Shown here: in pieces, positions 16,940-25,147 of the stretch
Layout: the number at the start of each line of letters is the position of its first letter
How positions within the stretch are numbered: position 1 is the first letter of the stretch
Origin: Nocardioides sp. SYSU D00065
GTDB taxonomy: Bacteria; Actinomycetota; Actinomycetes; Propionibacteriales; Nocardioidaceae
Direction of reading: 5' to 3'
Assembly (NCBI RefSeq): GCF_017916425.1
Contig: NZ_JAFMSX010000002.1
Location: forward strand, 118,413 to 182,412
DNA length: 64,000 nt
The notes under the pieces: generated by a model
The model's input: only the letters and a program-made list of their open reading frames with translations
Databases searched by the model: none
Told to the model about the DNA's origin: nothing
Made by a program: the position numbers and the translations under genes

Positions 16940-18037
16940 GTGATCCCCGAGGACAACCGGTTCGAGAGCGACCCCGCCGAGGCGCTGCCTGAGGAGCCGG
17001 GACTGCCGGCGGGCTGGGTCGCCGACACTCCCGACGGGACCGACGCGGCCACCGTCGAACGCCTCACCGAGCTGCTGCGCGACCACGAGCGCGCCGGTCG
17101 CGGGTGGGCCGGCGCCAGCGAGGACGACGTCCTGGTCGAGGTGTCCGAGCACGGCCTGGCGATGCGCGAGAACCTCGTGGTGCGTGACCCCGACGGGCGG
17201 ATCCGGGCCTGGGGCAGCGTGCACGACCGTGCCGAGGGGCGGATGCTGCTCGTCCACGTGGTCGACCGCGAGATCGACCAGCAGGTCGCCGACCGGTGCA
17301 GCGACGTCCTGTTCGCCTGGTCCGAGGCCCAGGCCAAGGCGGTCGGCGCGGCACGCGGACTCACGGTGCAGCAAGTCGACACCGGCGCGTTCGCCGACGA
17401 CGAGCGACAGCACGCCTGGCTGGCCGCGGCCGGCTTCGAGCGGGTGCGCCGCTGGTGGCAGATGAGCCGTCCGGTGCAGGCCGAGGAGGCCGACCTGGTC
17501 CCCGACCCGGCGCGCTGGGAGCGCAAGGGAGTGGTGTTCCGGTTGGTCCGGCGGCAGGAGGGTCCGGGATCGGACGGCCTGCCCGACGAGGCGGACCTGC
17601 GCGCGGTCCACGACGTGCTCGAGGGCGCGTTCACCGACCACTTCAACTCCGCGGAGGAGACCTTCGACGAGTTCATCCACCGGCTGCGCGAGGACCCGGG
17701 GCACCGCTGGGACCACTGGTGGCTGGCCGAGGTCACCGGCGAGGACGGCCGGGTCGAGGCCGCGGGGGCGCTCGTCGGCACGGTGAGCGAGTCCGCCACC
17801 GGTCCGGACGGGTCCTACGTCTCCTACCTGGGCGTCCTGGAGTCGGCCCGCGGCCGCGGGGTGGCGACCGGGCTGCTGCGCACGATCATCGCCGACGCCG
17901 CCTCCCGCGGGCGTGACCGCGTCGGGCTCGAGGTCGACGCCGACTCACCCACCGGGGCGGAAGGTCTCTACACCGCGATGGGGTGGAGCACGAAGTACGT
18001 GACGGAGTCCTGGCACCGCGACGTACCCGTCACCTGA
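16940..18037 (+). CDS. Tandem-domain GNAT family N-acetyltransferase
   Basis: The 365-residue protein appears to hold two GNAT folds. The first (about 35-185) has a degenerate acetyl-CoA motif. The second (about 200-360) has a clear motif A, YLGVLESARGRGVATGLLRTIIADA, followed by LEVDADSPTGAEGLYTAMGW. This layout recalls mycothiol synthase (MshD), but the key MshD residues cannot be checked by eye, so the acetyl acceptor is left open. The GTG at 16940 follows an AAGAAT box by eight bases and has no ribosome site. The gene is read in the same direction as the upstream hypothetical gene and converges with the opuCA-like gene after a seven-base gap. Confidence 0.8.
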   Translation: MIPEDNRFESDPAEALPEEPGLPAGWVADTPDGTDAATVERLTELLRDHERAGRGWAGASEDDVLVEVSEHGLAMRENLVVRDPDGRIRAWGSVHDRAEGRMLLVHVVDREIDQQVADRCSDVLFAWSEAQAKAVGAARGLTVQQVDTGAFADDERQHAWLAAAGFERVRRWWQMSRPVQAEEADLVPDPARWERKGVVFRLVRRQEGPGSDGLPDEADLRAVHDVLEGAFTDHFNSAEETFDEFIHRLREDPGHRWDHWWLAEVTGEDGRVEAAGALVGTVSESATGPDGSYVSYLGVLESARGRGVATGLLRTIIADAASRGRDRVGLEVDADSPTGAEGLYTAMGWSTKYVTESWHRDVPVT

Positions 18038-18044
18038 CCGGGGC

Positions 18045-19061
18045 TCAGCGCAGCGACTCGCGCAGCGCGCGGTGCACCCCGGCGGGCGTCAGCACGCCGA
18101 GGAACGTCGGTCCGCGCCGGACGCCGACCACGGCCTTGTCGTGGCGCAGCATGAGGGCCAGCGCGTCCTCCAGCGAGGAGTCGATGTCGATCGCCGCGCC
18201 GAGGTCGCCGGCGGCGACGCCGTCGAGCGGCTCGAGGTGCTCCTCGCGCAGCCGGGTCACGGTCAGCGCCCGCAGGCCGCCGGCGCCGACGAAGGCCGCG
18301 ACCCGCTCGTCGGCCGGGTGCGCCAGCAGCTCGGCGGGGGTGGCGTACTGCACGAGGTGACCGCCCACGGCCATGACGGCGACGCGGTCGCCCATCCGGA
18401 TGGCCTCGTCGATGTCGTGCGTCACGAGGACCACGGTCTTGCCGAGCTCGGCCTGCAGGCGGCGGAACTCGGCCTGCAGCCGGTGCCGCACGACCGGGTC
18501 GACGGCGCCGAAGGGCTCGTCCATGAGCAGCACCGGCGGGTTGGCGGCGAGCGCCCGGGCGACCCCGACGCGCTGACGCTGGCCGCCCGAGAGCTCGTGA
18601 GGGTAGCGCCGGGCGTACGTCTCGGGATCGAGGCCGACGGTGGCGAGCAGCTCGTGCGCGCGCTCCCGGGCGGTCGCGCGCGACTCGCCGTAGAGCAGCG
18701 GCACGGTCATCACGTTCTGCTCGATGCGCTGGTGGGGGAAGAGCCCGATCTGCTGGATGACGTAGCCGATCCCGCGGCGCAGCTCGACCGGGTCCACGCC
18801 CGTGACGTCGGTGCCGTCCAGCCAGATCCGACCGGTGGTCGGCTCGATCAGCCGGTTGATCATCTTGAGGGTGGTCGACTTGCCGCAGCCCGACGGCCCG
18901 ACGAGGCAGACCATCTCTCCTCGCCCGACCTCGAGGTCCAGCTCGTGGACGGCGACCGTGCCGTCCGGGTACGTCTTGCCCACTTCCTCGAGCCGGATCA
19001 TCGCCTCCGGCTGCGCGGTCGCAGGTGCTGCCGACGGCTGCGGGGAGGCGGTAGCGTCCAT
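18045..19061 (-). CDS. opuCA: Osmoprotectant (glycine betaine/choline-type) ABC importer, ATP-binding protein with CBS domain
   Basis: The 338-residue protein begins with a roughly 20-residue Ala/Pro-rich extension and then a nucleotide-binding domain. Walker A is GPSGCGKSTT near residue 55, the Q-loop is YVIQQIGLFPHQ, the signature is LSGGQRQRVG and Walker B is VLLMDEPFG. The C-terminus (about 275-338) is a single CBS-like repeat, as in OpuCA/ProV proteins, where it can sense ionic strength. It is transcribed away from the two permeases and the binding protein, although all four should form one transporter. The ATG at 19061 directly follows a TAGGGT -10 box by seven bases. Confidence 0.88.
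   Translation of the reverse strand: MDATASPQPSAAPATAQPEAMIRLEEVGKTYPDGTVAVHELDLEVGRGEMVCLVGPSGCGKSTTLKMINRLIEPTTGRIWLDGTDVTGVDPVELRRGIGYVIQQIGLFPHQRIEQNVMTVPLLYGESRATARERAHELLATVGLDPETYARRYPHELSGGQRQRVGVARALAANPPVLLMDEPFGAVDPVVRHRLQAEFRRLQAELGKTVVLVTHDIDEAIRMGDRVAVMAVGGHLVQYATPAELLAHPADERVAAFVGAGGLRALTVTRLREEHLEPLDGVAAGDLGAAIDIDSSLEDALALMLRHDKAVVGVRRGPTFLGVLTPAGVHRALRESLR
19052..19057 (+). promoter_or_regulatory. -10 element (TAGCGT) for the opu permease operon
   Basis: TAGCGT on the plus strand is followed by eight bases and GTG at 19066. It lies inside the first codons of the divergent ATPase gene. Confidence 0.5.
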
Positions 19062-19065
19062 GTCC

Positions 19066-19767
19066 GTGACCCTACTGGTGGAGGCGGCCGAGCCGAGCTG
19101 CTACAACCGCGCGGTCAACGAGTGGTGGTGCACCGCCTACCTCGCCGACTACCGTCAGGAGCTGGTCGACGCGACTACGCAGCACGTCGTCCTCACGGTG
19201 AGCGCGGTGCTGCTGGGCATCGTCCTCGCCTTCCCGCTGGCGCTTCTCGCGCGCCGGTTCGGCCGCCTCGAGACGGCGATCACGGGCGTGTCGACCGCGC
19301 TCTACACCGTGCCGTCGCTGGCCCTGTTCCCGCTGCTGGTGCCCTTCACCGGGATCACCCCGATCACCGTGGTCATCGGCCTGGCGCTCTACGCGCTGAC
19401 GATCCTCGTGCGCAGCATCCTCGACGGGCTCGCCTCGGTCCCCGACGACGTACGCGAGTCGGCCCGCGGCCTGGGCTACGGCCCCGCGAGCCAGCTGCTG
19501 CGCATCGAGCTGCCGCTGGCGCTGCCGGTGATGATGGCCGGCCTGCGGGTCGCCACCGTGTCGACGGTCGCGCTCACGACGGTCGGTGCCCTCGTCGCCC
19601 ACGGCGGTCTGGGCAACCTCATCGCCGACGGCGTCTTCACCGACTTCCGGGCCGAGCTGCTGGCGGCCTGCCTGCTGTGTGTCGCCATCGCGGTGCTGCT
19701 GGACGTGCTGATCGTCGGCGTCCAGCGGCTGGTGACCCCGTGGACCCGCACCCGGGCGGCGTCGTGA
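19066..19767 (+). CDS. opuCB: Osmoprotectant ABC importer, permease 1
   Basis: The 233-residue protein has five to six membrane helices and the BPD_transp_1 EAA-type loop (DDVRESARGLGYGPASQLLRIELPLALP) that contacts the ATPase. It is one of two permeases that pair with the divergent ATPase and the downstream lipoprotein. The N-terminal periplasmic segment has two Cys residues (ESCYNR-type and WWCTAY). GTG at 19066 is preferred because it lies eight bases after TAGCGT; an ATG at 19060 would share two bases with the start codon of the divergent gene. The stop overlaps the GTG of permease 2. Confidence 0.85.
   Translation: MTLLVEAAEPSCYNRAVNEWWCTAYLADYRQELVDATTQHVVLTVSAVLLGIVLAFPLALLARRFGRLETAITGVSTALYTVPSLALFPLLVPFTGITPITVVIGLALYALTILVRSILDGLASVPDDVRESARGLGYGPASQLLRIELPLALPVMMAGLRVATVSTVALTTVGALVAHGGLGNLIADGVFTDFRAELLAACLLCVAIAVLLDVLIVGVQRLVTPWTRTRAAS
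19069..19074 (-). promoter_or_regulatory. -10 element (TAGGGT) for the opuCA-like gene
   Basis: TAGGGT on the minus strand is followed by seven bases and ATG at 19061. It lies inside the first codons of the divergent permease gene. Confidence 0.55.
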
Positions 19768-20501
19768 ACGTCTTCGCCGACGTGTGGAACCACCTCGCCA
19801 CCGCGGATAGCTGGACCGGCAGGGGCGGCATCCTCGACTACCTCGTCCAGCAGCTGCTGCTCACCGGCACGGCGCTGAGCCTCGCGGTGCTCCTCGGCCT
19901 CCCGGCCGCCCTGTGGCTGGGGCACCTCGGCCGCGGCGGCTTCCTCGCGGTCAACATCTCCAACGTGGGGCGGGCCGTGCCGACCTTCGCGCTTTTGGCC
20001 CTGCTGGTGGCCGCCGACTGGCCCGGCATCGCGACCTTCGGGCCGTTCGGCCGAGCCGGCATCGCCACCCTCATCGCGCTGACCCTGTTCGCCCTGCCAC
20101 CCATCATCACCACCACCTACGTCGCCGTCCGCGAGGTCGCCGACGACGTCAAGGAGGCGGCCCGGGGGATGGGCATGACCGGATGGCAGCAGTTCCGCCG
20201 CGTCGAGCTGCCGCTGGCCACGCACCTCGTCGCCGGCGGCGTACGGCTGGCGCTCGTGCAGGTCTGGGCCACCGCCACCATCGCGGCGCTCGTCGCGGGC
20301 CCGGGACTCGGGCGGATCATCACCGATGGCTTCGTTAACAGCGACTACGGGAAGGGAATCGCCGGCGCCGTCGTTGTCGCCGTCGTGGCCCTGGCGCTGG
20401 AGGTGCTGGCGGCGCTCGCGCAGCGTGCGGTCGACCCCATCCCCCGGACGGCTCGGCGACGAACGGACGTACCCCCCACGACTCTGCCCACGACCACGTG
20501 A
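19764..20501 (+). CDS. opuCD: Osmoprotectant ABC importer, permease 2
   Basis: The 245-residue BPD_transp_1 permease has about six helices and the EAA loop (DVKEAARGMGMTGWQQFRRVELPLATH). It begins with a GTG that overlaps the stop of permease 1, so the two are made in equal amounts as a heterodimer. The C-terminal 25 residues are an Arg/Pro/Thr-rich cytoplasmic tail. Fifty-two bases separate it from the lipoprotein gene. Confidence 0.87.
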   Translation: MNVFADVWNHLATADSWTGRGGILDYLVQQLLLTGTALSLAVLLGLPAALWLGHLGRGGFLAVNISNVGRAVPTFALLALLVAADWPGIATFGPFGRAGIATLIALTLFALPPIITTTYVAVREVADDVKEAARGMGMTGWQQFRRVELPLATHLVAGGVRLALVQVWATATIAALVAGPGLGRIITDGFVNSDYGKGIAGAVVVAVVALALEVLAALAQRAVDPIPRTARRRTDVPPTTLPTTT

Positions 20502-20553
20502 GCAGCGACCGGACACGCGTGGCCTCGCCACGGGACACAGAAGGTGACACGAC

Positions 20554-21504
20554 ATGCAGGTACGACGACTCGCTGCCAGTGCGCTGGCGATCAGCACGAT
20601 CCTCCTCGGAGCGGCGTGCGCCGGCGACGACCTCGCCAGTGACGGCGACTCCGCCTCGGGCGGGAGCGGTGACAAGGGCACGGTGAAGATCTCGGGCCAG
20701 GACTTCGGCGAGGTGCAGATCGTGGCCTCAATGTACGAGCAGCTGCTCGACGCCGAGGGGTACGACGCCTCGGTGCAGCTGGTCGGCACCCGCGACGTCT
20801 ACATGGAGGACGGGCAGTTCCCCGAGTCCGTGCAGCTGGTGCCGGAGTACGTCGGCGGCATCGTCGACTTCCTCAACGTCACCGCCAACGGCCCCGAGGC
20901 CGAGCCGCTGACCACGCCCGACGCCGAGGAGTCCATCGAGGCGGCGTCCTCGCTCCTGGAGGAGCGCGGCATCACCCTGCTCGACCCGTCGGCGGCTGTC
21001 GACACCAACGGCTTCTTCGTGACCGAGGAGTTCTCCGAGGCCGAGGGCGTCACGAAGCTCTCCGACCTCGAGGGCATGTCCGTCGTCGTGGCGGGCGCCC
21101 CGGACTGCGCCGACCGCACCGACTGCGGCAAGGGCCTGACCGAGGACTACGGCATCGACGTCACCGAGTTCCTGCCCCTGGGCTTCGCCTCGGCCGACGT
21201 CTTCAAGTCGGTCGCCGACGGCGAGTCGCAGCTCGGCCTGACCTCCACCACCGACGGCACGCTGGAGTCGCAGGGCATGGTGCTGCTCGAGGACGACAAG
21301 CAGATCCAGCCGGCGCAGAACCTCGTTCCCGCGGTGTCCACCGAGTGGCTGGCCGACAACCAGGACGTCGAGGGCATCCTCAACGACCTCATGGCCGCGC
21401 TGACCACGGAGAAGCTCACCGAGCTCAACGGCCAGGTCTCCGTCGACCGCGCCAAGCCGGAGGACGTGGCCACGGAGTTCCTGGAGTCCGAGGGCCTGCT
21501 CTGA
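20554..21504 (+). CDS. opuCC: Osmoprotectant ABC importer, substrate-binding lipoprotein
   Basis: The 316-residue protein starts with a lipoprotein signal (AISTILLGAACAG, lipobox Cys about 23), then a low-complexity Asp/Ser/Gly linker and an OpuAC-type binding domain (from about residue 45). The motif near residue 93, LVPEYVGGIVDFLN, corresponds to the PEYTGT region of glycine betaine/choline binders, with Val replacing Thr. The aromatic cage cannot be verified by eye, so the ligand is uncertain among betaine, choline, carnitine and similar quaternary amines. An AAGGTG ribosome site precedes the ATG. The convergent end is marked by a long palindrome. Confidence 0.85.
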   Translation: MQVRRLAASALAISTILLGAACAGDDLASDGDSASGGSGDKGTVKISGQDFGEVQIVASMYEQLLDAEGYDASVQLVGTRDVYMEDGQFPESVQLVPEYVGGIVDFLNVTANGPEAEPLTTPDAEESIEAASSLLEERGITLLDPSAAVDTNGFFVTEEFSEAEGVTKLSDLEGMSVVVAGAPDCADRTDCGKGLTEDYGIDVTEFLPLGFASADVFKSVADGESQLGLTSTTDGTLESQGMVLLEDDKQIQPAQNLVPAVSTEWLADNQDVEGILNDLMAALTTEKLTELNGQVSVDRAKPEDVATEFLESEGLL

Positions 21505-21533
21505 CCCTGGCTGAGGCCCGCTGATGCTTCATC

Positions 21534-21606
21534 ACGGTATGTAGCCGGATGGGCACTTCCCGCGGTGAGCTCGCCCCGGGAAGTGCCCATTGGCCGACGT
21601 ACCGTG
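21534..21606. terminator. Long imperfect palindrome in the convergent gap
   Basis: The arms around ATGGGCACTTCCCG (21549-21562) and CGGGAAGTGCCCAT (21577-21590) are perfectly complementary over 14 bp. With mismatches the pairing extends outward to ACGGTAT and GTACCGT. It lies between convergent genes ending at 21504 and 21716 and can act as a bidirectional terminator. Confidence 0.6.
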
Positions 21607-21634
21607 GTGGCCGAGGGACCAGTGGTGCACGAGG

Positions 21635-21688
21635 GATGACTGGCGACCGGGCGATGACTGGCGACTGGGCGACGACTGGCGACCGGGC
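21635..21688. repeat. Three 18-bp tandem repeats
   Basis: The unit GAYGACTGGCGAYYGGGC occurs three times in a row (21635-21652, 21653-21670, 21671-21688) and decays after that. It occupies the gap just beyond the glycosyltransferase stop codon. Confidence 0.75.
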
Positions 21689-21715
21689 GACGACGAGCGA
21701 CGGACGCCCGAGACC

Positions 21716-22828
21716 TCAGACCTCGTACGCCCGCAGCGCCAGCGCCTCGGGCGGCACGGTCGACTCGTCGAGCACCGTGTGCGGCACGGACAGCCGCCAC
21801 GCACCGGTCGCGACGTCCTGCACCTGCGGCGCCGGGCCGTCGAGGGTGGCCGCCCACTCCATGAGCGCGACGACGTCGGCGCGCCGGTCCTCGGCCACCA
21901 GCCAGCCCGCGAGCCGGTGGACCGGCGGCAGCCCGCTGTGCACGAGGGTGCGGCGGCCCCACAGCTCGAGCACGCCGGCGCGCAAGAGACGCCACCACTC
22001 GTCCGAGGCTCCCGGGACGAGCAGGAAGTAGCCCCACAGGTCCCCGGCCAGCACCCGGTCGAGGAAGATCTCCTCCACCTCGGCGGAGCCGTGCGCCCGC
22101 ACCGAGGCGAGCGCCATCCGCTTGGTCTCCCACCGGTCGGCGAGGTCTCGCACCGATGAGGCGCGGCTCTGGGTGATCGACCCGTCCCGGATCCGCCAGT
22201 GGTAGACCACCTCGTCGAGCACGTCGAAGGACCCGTCGAGGAACGCCCGCGTCGTCGTCGGCTGGTCCTCGTAGCGCACGCCCTCCGGCCAGGACAGCCC
22301 GGCGCGGTCCCAGAACGAGCGTCGCCACACCTTGTTCCACGCGAAGACGTCGCCCAGGACCTCGGGCCGGTCCTCGATGCGAGCGCGGCGCAGCGGCCGG
22401 TGCAGCCGCCGCATCCACGGCGGCTCGACCAGCCGCTCGCCCTCCCAGCGCACGACCGAGCCGGTCGCGAAGTCGGAGCCGGAGGCCTCCAGCGACCCGA
22501 CCAGGTCGGCGTACGCCGTGGTGGGCAGGACGTCGTCGGAGTCGAGGAACGCCAGGTAGTCGCCGCGGACGTGCTGCACGCCGAGGTTGCGAGCGGCTCC
22601 GAGCCCGCCGTTGACCGAGTGGACCACGCGAATCCGGTTGTCGCGGCGGGCCCACTCGTCGGCGAGCTCGCCGGTGCGGTCGGTCGACCCGTCGTCGACG
22701 ATGACCGCCTCCCAGCGCCGGTGCGTCTGGGCGAGCAGGGAGCGGACGCAGTCGCCGAGGTAGTCCTCGACCCCCCACGCCGGGATCACCACGCCGAGGA
22801 GGGGAGCCCTGGAGAAGAGCCGCTTCAT
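21716..22828 (-). CDS. Family 2 glycosyltransferase
   Basis: The 370-residue cytoplasmic or membrane-associated enzyme has a GT-A domain at about residues 10-240. The nucleotide-binding segment is VVIPAWGVEDYLGDCVRSLL, followed by VIVDDGSTDRTGE, the DxD-like FLDSDDVLP near residue 95 and an acceptor-side EDQPTTTRAFL (ED motif) near residue 190. No membrane helix is evident. The last 120 residues match no family I recognise. The sugar donor is unknown. Its TAGGGT -10 box lies eight bases before the ATG. It diverges from a sulfotransferase-glycosyltransferase pair, suggesting one glycan-modifying locus. Confidence 0.85.
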   Translation of the reverse strand: MKRLFSRAPLLGVVIPAWGVEDYLGDCVRSLLAQTHRRWEAVIVDDGSTDRTGELADEWARRDNRIRVVHSVNGGLGAARNLGVQHVRGDYLAFLDSDDVLPTTAYADLVGSLEASGSDFATGSVVRWEGERLVEPPWMRRLHRPLRRARIEDRPEVLGDVFAWNKVWRRSFWDRAGLSWPEGVRYEDQPTTTRAFLDGSFDVLDEVVYHWRIRDGSITQSRASSVRDLADRWETKRMALASVRAHGSAEVEEIFLDRVLAGDLWGYFLLVPGASDEWWRLLRAGVLELWGRRTLVHSGLPPVHRLAGWLVAEDRRADVVALMEWAATLDGPAPQVQDVATGAWRLSVPHTVLDESTVPPEALALRAYEV

Positions 22829-22836
22829 GGGCGACG

Positions 22837-22842
22837 ACCCTA
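22837..22842 (-). promoter_or_regulatory. -10 element (TAGGGT) of the family 2 glycosyltransferase
   Basis: TAGGGT on the minus strand is followed by eight bases and the ATG at 22828. Confidence 0.45.
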
Positions 22843-22870
22843 GGACACCGGTCGCCGCGACCGCCGCCGG

Positions 22871-22876
22871 TAGGCT
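22871..22876 (+). promoter_or_regulatory. Leaderless promoter -10 (TAGGCT) of the sulfotransferase gene
   Basis: TAGGCT is followed by seven bases and GTG at 22884, which fixes the start. Confidence 0.55.
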
Positions 22877-22883
22877 GCCCGCC

Positions 22884-23981
22884 GTGACCGAGCAGCCCAG
22901 AGCGATCGACGAGATGAACCCCGACGGAGTGCCGCGCAAGGTCCTCTTCGTCGCCGGCGCCGGGCGCAGCGGCACCAGCACCCTGGCGGGCATCGTCTCC
23001 CGGCTCGGCATGCACGTCCCGCTGCCGGAGGTGCCGCCCGACGACTCCAACCCCCGAGGGTTCAGCGAGCCGCAGTGGGCCGTCGACGTCCACGACGAGT
23101 GGCTCGCCGAGGCGCTGGTCCAGGTCAGCGACAGCCGCCCGAACGCGTGGTTCGACACCGGCCGCATCTGCAGCCGCGAGCCCGCCCGCATCCGGGTGAG
23201 CGAGTGGCTCGAGCCGCACTTCGCCGAACACCCCGAGCTGGTCGTCAAGGACCCGCGGCTCAGCTGGTTCCTCGGCCTGTGGCGGGTCGCCGCGATCCGC
23301 ACGGGTGCGACGCCGGTCTTCGCGACGATGCTCCGCCCTCCGGCCGAGGTCGTCGGCTCCAAGCAGAAGTACTACGCCAACAAGCTCGGCTCGTCCCACC
23401 TCGCCGCCAGCTGGGTCAACATGCTGCTGCACACCGAGCGCGCGACCCGTCCGGCCGAGGGTGACGGCGGGCGCGTGTTCGTCCGCTACGAGGACCTGCT
23501 CACCGACTGGGTGCGCACCACGACGGCGCTCGGGCACGCGCTTGGCCTCCAGACGATCATCCACACCCGCAGCGACCAGATCCGCGAGGTGCACCGCTTC
23601 ATCGACCCCGGCCTGCGCCGGGTGAGCGCCAGCCTCGCCGACCTCGAGCTGCCGCGGCGGCTGCACGACCTCACCGGGCAGACGTGGGAGGAGCTCAACA
23701 AGCTCGCCGACGAGGGCGGTGACACCCCTGCGGCCCACGCCACCTTCGACCAGCTGCGCGAGGAGTACGTCGACCTCTACGAGGAGGCCGAGGCGATCAG
23801 CCGCTCCTCGGCGGTCCATGCCCGCCTCCAGGGCCGCCGCCAGGCGCTGGCCGAGGCGCGCCCGGCGGCGGCGCCGCGCTCGCTGGCCGACCGGGTGCCC
23901 CACGACGTACGCGCCGCGATCCCGCCGTCGGTGCGGCGCGGGGTCCGCAAGGCGCTGGGCCGCGAGCGGGACCCGCAGTGA
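22884..23981 (+). CDS. Sulfotransferase family protein
   Basis: The 365-residue protein has the PAPS 5'-phosphosulfate loop, AGAGRSGTST, at about residues 27-36. A RYEDLL-type segment near residue 202 fits the 3'-phosphate side. Middle segments (VKDPRLSWFLGLW) resemble bacterial sulfotransferases that modify glycans or lipids. The acceptor is unknown. The last 60 residues are Ala/Arg-rich with low conservation. Transcription probably starts at the GTG. The stop overlaps the GTG of the following glycosyltransferase, so sulfation and glycosylation are co-translated. Confidence 0.82.
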   Translation: MTEQPRAIDEMNPDGVPRKVLFVAGAGRSGTSTLAGIVSRLGMHVPLPEVPPDDSNPRGFSEPQWAVDVHDEWLAEALVQVSDSRPNAWFDTGRICSREPARIRVSEWLEPHFAEHPELVVKDPRLSWFLGLWRVAAIRTGATPVFATMLRPPAEVVGSKQKYYANKLGSSHLAASWVNMLLHTERATRPAEGDGGRVFVRYEDLLTDWVRTTTALGHALGLQTIIHTRSDQIREVHRFIDPGLRRVSASLADLELPRRLHDLTGQTWEELNKLADEGGDTPAAHATFDQLREEYVDLYEEAEAISRSSAVHARLQGRRQALAEARPAAAPRSLADRVPHDVRAAIPPSVRRGVRKALGRERDPQ

Positions 23982-24928
23982 GCGTCCCCATCGGCGCGGG
24001 CCACGGCCTCACCAACCTCGAGGGCCACGAGGACTTCGACATCGTCTGGCCGTGGAACCGGCCGGGCGGACTGCGCCGGGGCGCCACCGCGGTGCTGCGG
24101 GTGAAGAACGAGGCGCCGGGGCTGCGCTTCGTGCTGCCTCCGCTGCTGCGCGCGTGCGACCACGTGCTGCTGGTCGACAACGGCTCCGACGACGGGACGG
24201 GCGAGGAGGCGCTCCGGGTGGCCGCCGAGCACGGCCTGGCCGACCGGTTCACCCTCGAGGTCTACCCCTTCCAAGTCGCGCGGGCCGGAGCCGAGCACCT
24301 GGCGGTCAACGAGCGCTCGGTGCACTCCCTCGCCTACTTCTACAACTGGTGCTTCTCCCACGTCCGCACCCGCTACTCGTGGAAGTGGGACGGCGACATG
24401 GTCCTCACCACCGAGGGCGAGGTGTCGATGCGCGACCTGTCGTGGCAGGTCGGCACGGCGGAGGCGGTCATCCGCTTCCCCCGCCACGGGCTCTACATCG
24501 AGTCCGAGCGGCGCGCGTTCTTGGACCTGGGGCTGCGCAACATCGAGGAGTGGGGCTTCCCGATGAGCCCGGACTACGTCTACACCAAGGCGCCGGAGTG
24601 GGAGATCCGCACGACGCCCGACCGGATCGAGCAGTTCGCGCTGCCGCAGGGGCTGTGCGTGGAGCTGAAGTGGCTCGACGGAGACGAGTTCGCGCACTGG
24701 ACCGACCCCACGTCGTTCGCGACCTCGATCCGCAACCGCCGCAAGCGGCGCGAGTGGCTGGTCTGGAACGCGCTGCACGCAGGCGAGGTGCCCGAGGGCG
24801 TCGTCGAGATCGTCGCCCCCGACGGCGTGCACGTGGTCGACCACGTCACCCACACCTGGCTGCCGCGCGCCCCGCGGCCGTTCGTGGTCGACGACCCCGA
24901 CCACGCCAAGCTCCACCTGCGTGCCTGA
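23978..24928 (+). CDS. Glycosyltransferase family 2-like protein
   Basis: The 316-residue protein carries an N-terminal GT-A-like domain: TAVLRVKNEAPGLRFVLPPL near residue 30, LVDNGSDDGT near residue 65 and a DGDMVL metal-binding motif near residue 136 (WKWDGDMVLTT). The layout resembles core-2 or LPS-type glycosyltransferases that begin with a VKNE motif. No membrane segment is present. The GTG start overlaps the sulfotransferase stop. The donor and acceptor are unknown. A 219-base leader-containing gap follows. Confidence 0.8.
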   Translation: MSVPIGAGHGLTNLEGHEDFDIVWPWNRPGGLRRGATAVLRVKNEAPGLRFVLPPLLRACDHVLLVDNGSDDGTGEEALRVAAEHGLADRFTLEVYPFQVARAGAEHLAVNERSVHSLAYFYNWCFSHVRTRYSWKWDGDMVLTTEGEVSMRDLSWQVGTAEAVIRFPRHGLYIESERRAFLDLGLRNIEEWGFPMSPDYVYTKAPEWEIRTTPDRIEQFALPQGLCVELKWLDGDEFAHWTDPTSFATSIRNRRKRREWLVWNALHAGEVPEGVVEIVAPDGVHVVDHVTHTWLPRAPRPFVVDDPDHAKLHLRA

Positions 24929-25030
24929 CCGCGTCCGGAGTCCCCCTCGGCGCTGGACGGCCCGCCACGTCGTGACCGGGTTCACAGGCGGATCCGGCAT
25001 AGGCGTCGGGGCCCCGGCGGTTGCACCGAC

Positions 25031-25147
25031 TACGGTCGTCCAGACCTTAGTCGACTCTGCCTACTGAGATTGTCACGTTCAGGCGGGATGCGACGACCGT
25101 CCATCGGCGCCGTTCGGCGCCGCGCCCCGCACGCGAAAGGCCCCACC
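25031..25147 (+). promoter_or_regulatory. Putative structured leader of the metQNI operon
   Basis: The 9-base arms ACGGTCGTC (25032-25040) and GACGACCGT (25092-25100) could close a multi-helix element. Inside are the palindrome AGTCGACT (25049-25056) and, after the arms, a GGCGCC-GTTC-GGCGCC hairpin just before the GAAAGG ribosome site. It does not show the conserved core of SAM riboswitches I know. TACGGT at 25031 could instead be a -10 box. Confidence 0.3.

Noticed and set aside
16547..16992. Small genes inside the repeat arrays
   Set aside because: Open frames through the arrays encode only the repeated peptide of the palindrome on both strands, with no start signals or family homology.
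16940..18037. Mycothiol synthase MshD as a firm call
   Set aside because: The double GNAT layout fits, but the mycothiol-binding residues cannot be confirmed by inspection.
23978..25000. Minus-strand gene opposite the second glycosyltransferase
   Set aside because: The plus-strand frame has GT-A motifs and an overlapping start; the minus frame shows only low-complexity residues.
24929..25147. SAM-I or SAM-IV riboswitch before metQ
   Set aside because: The conserved core sequences are not found; only an unassigned inverted repeat is seen.
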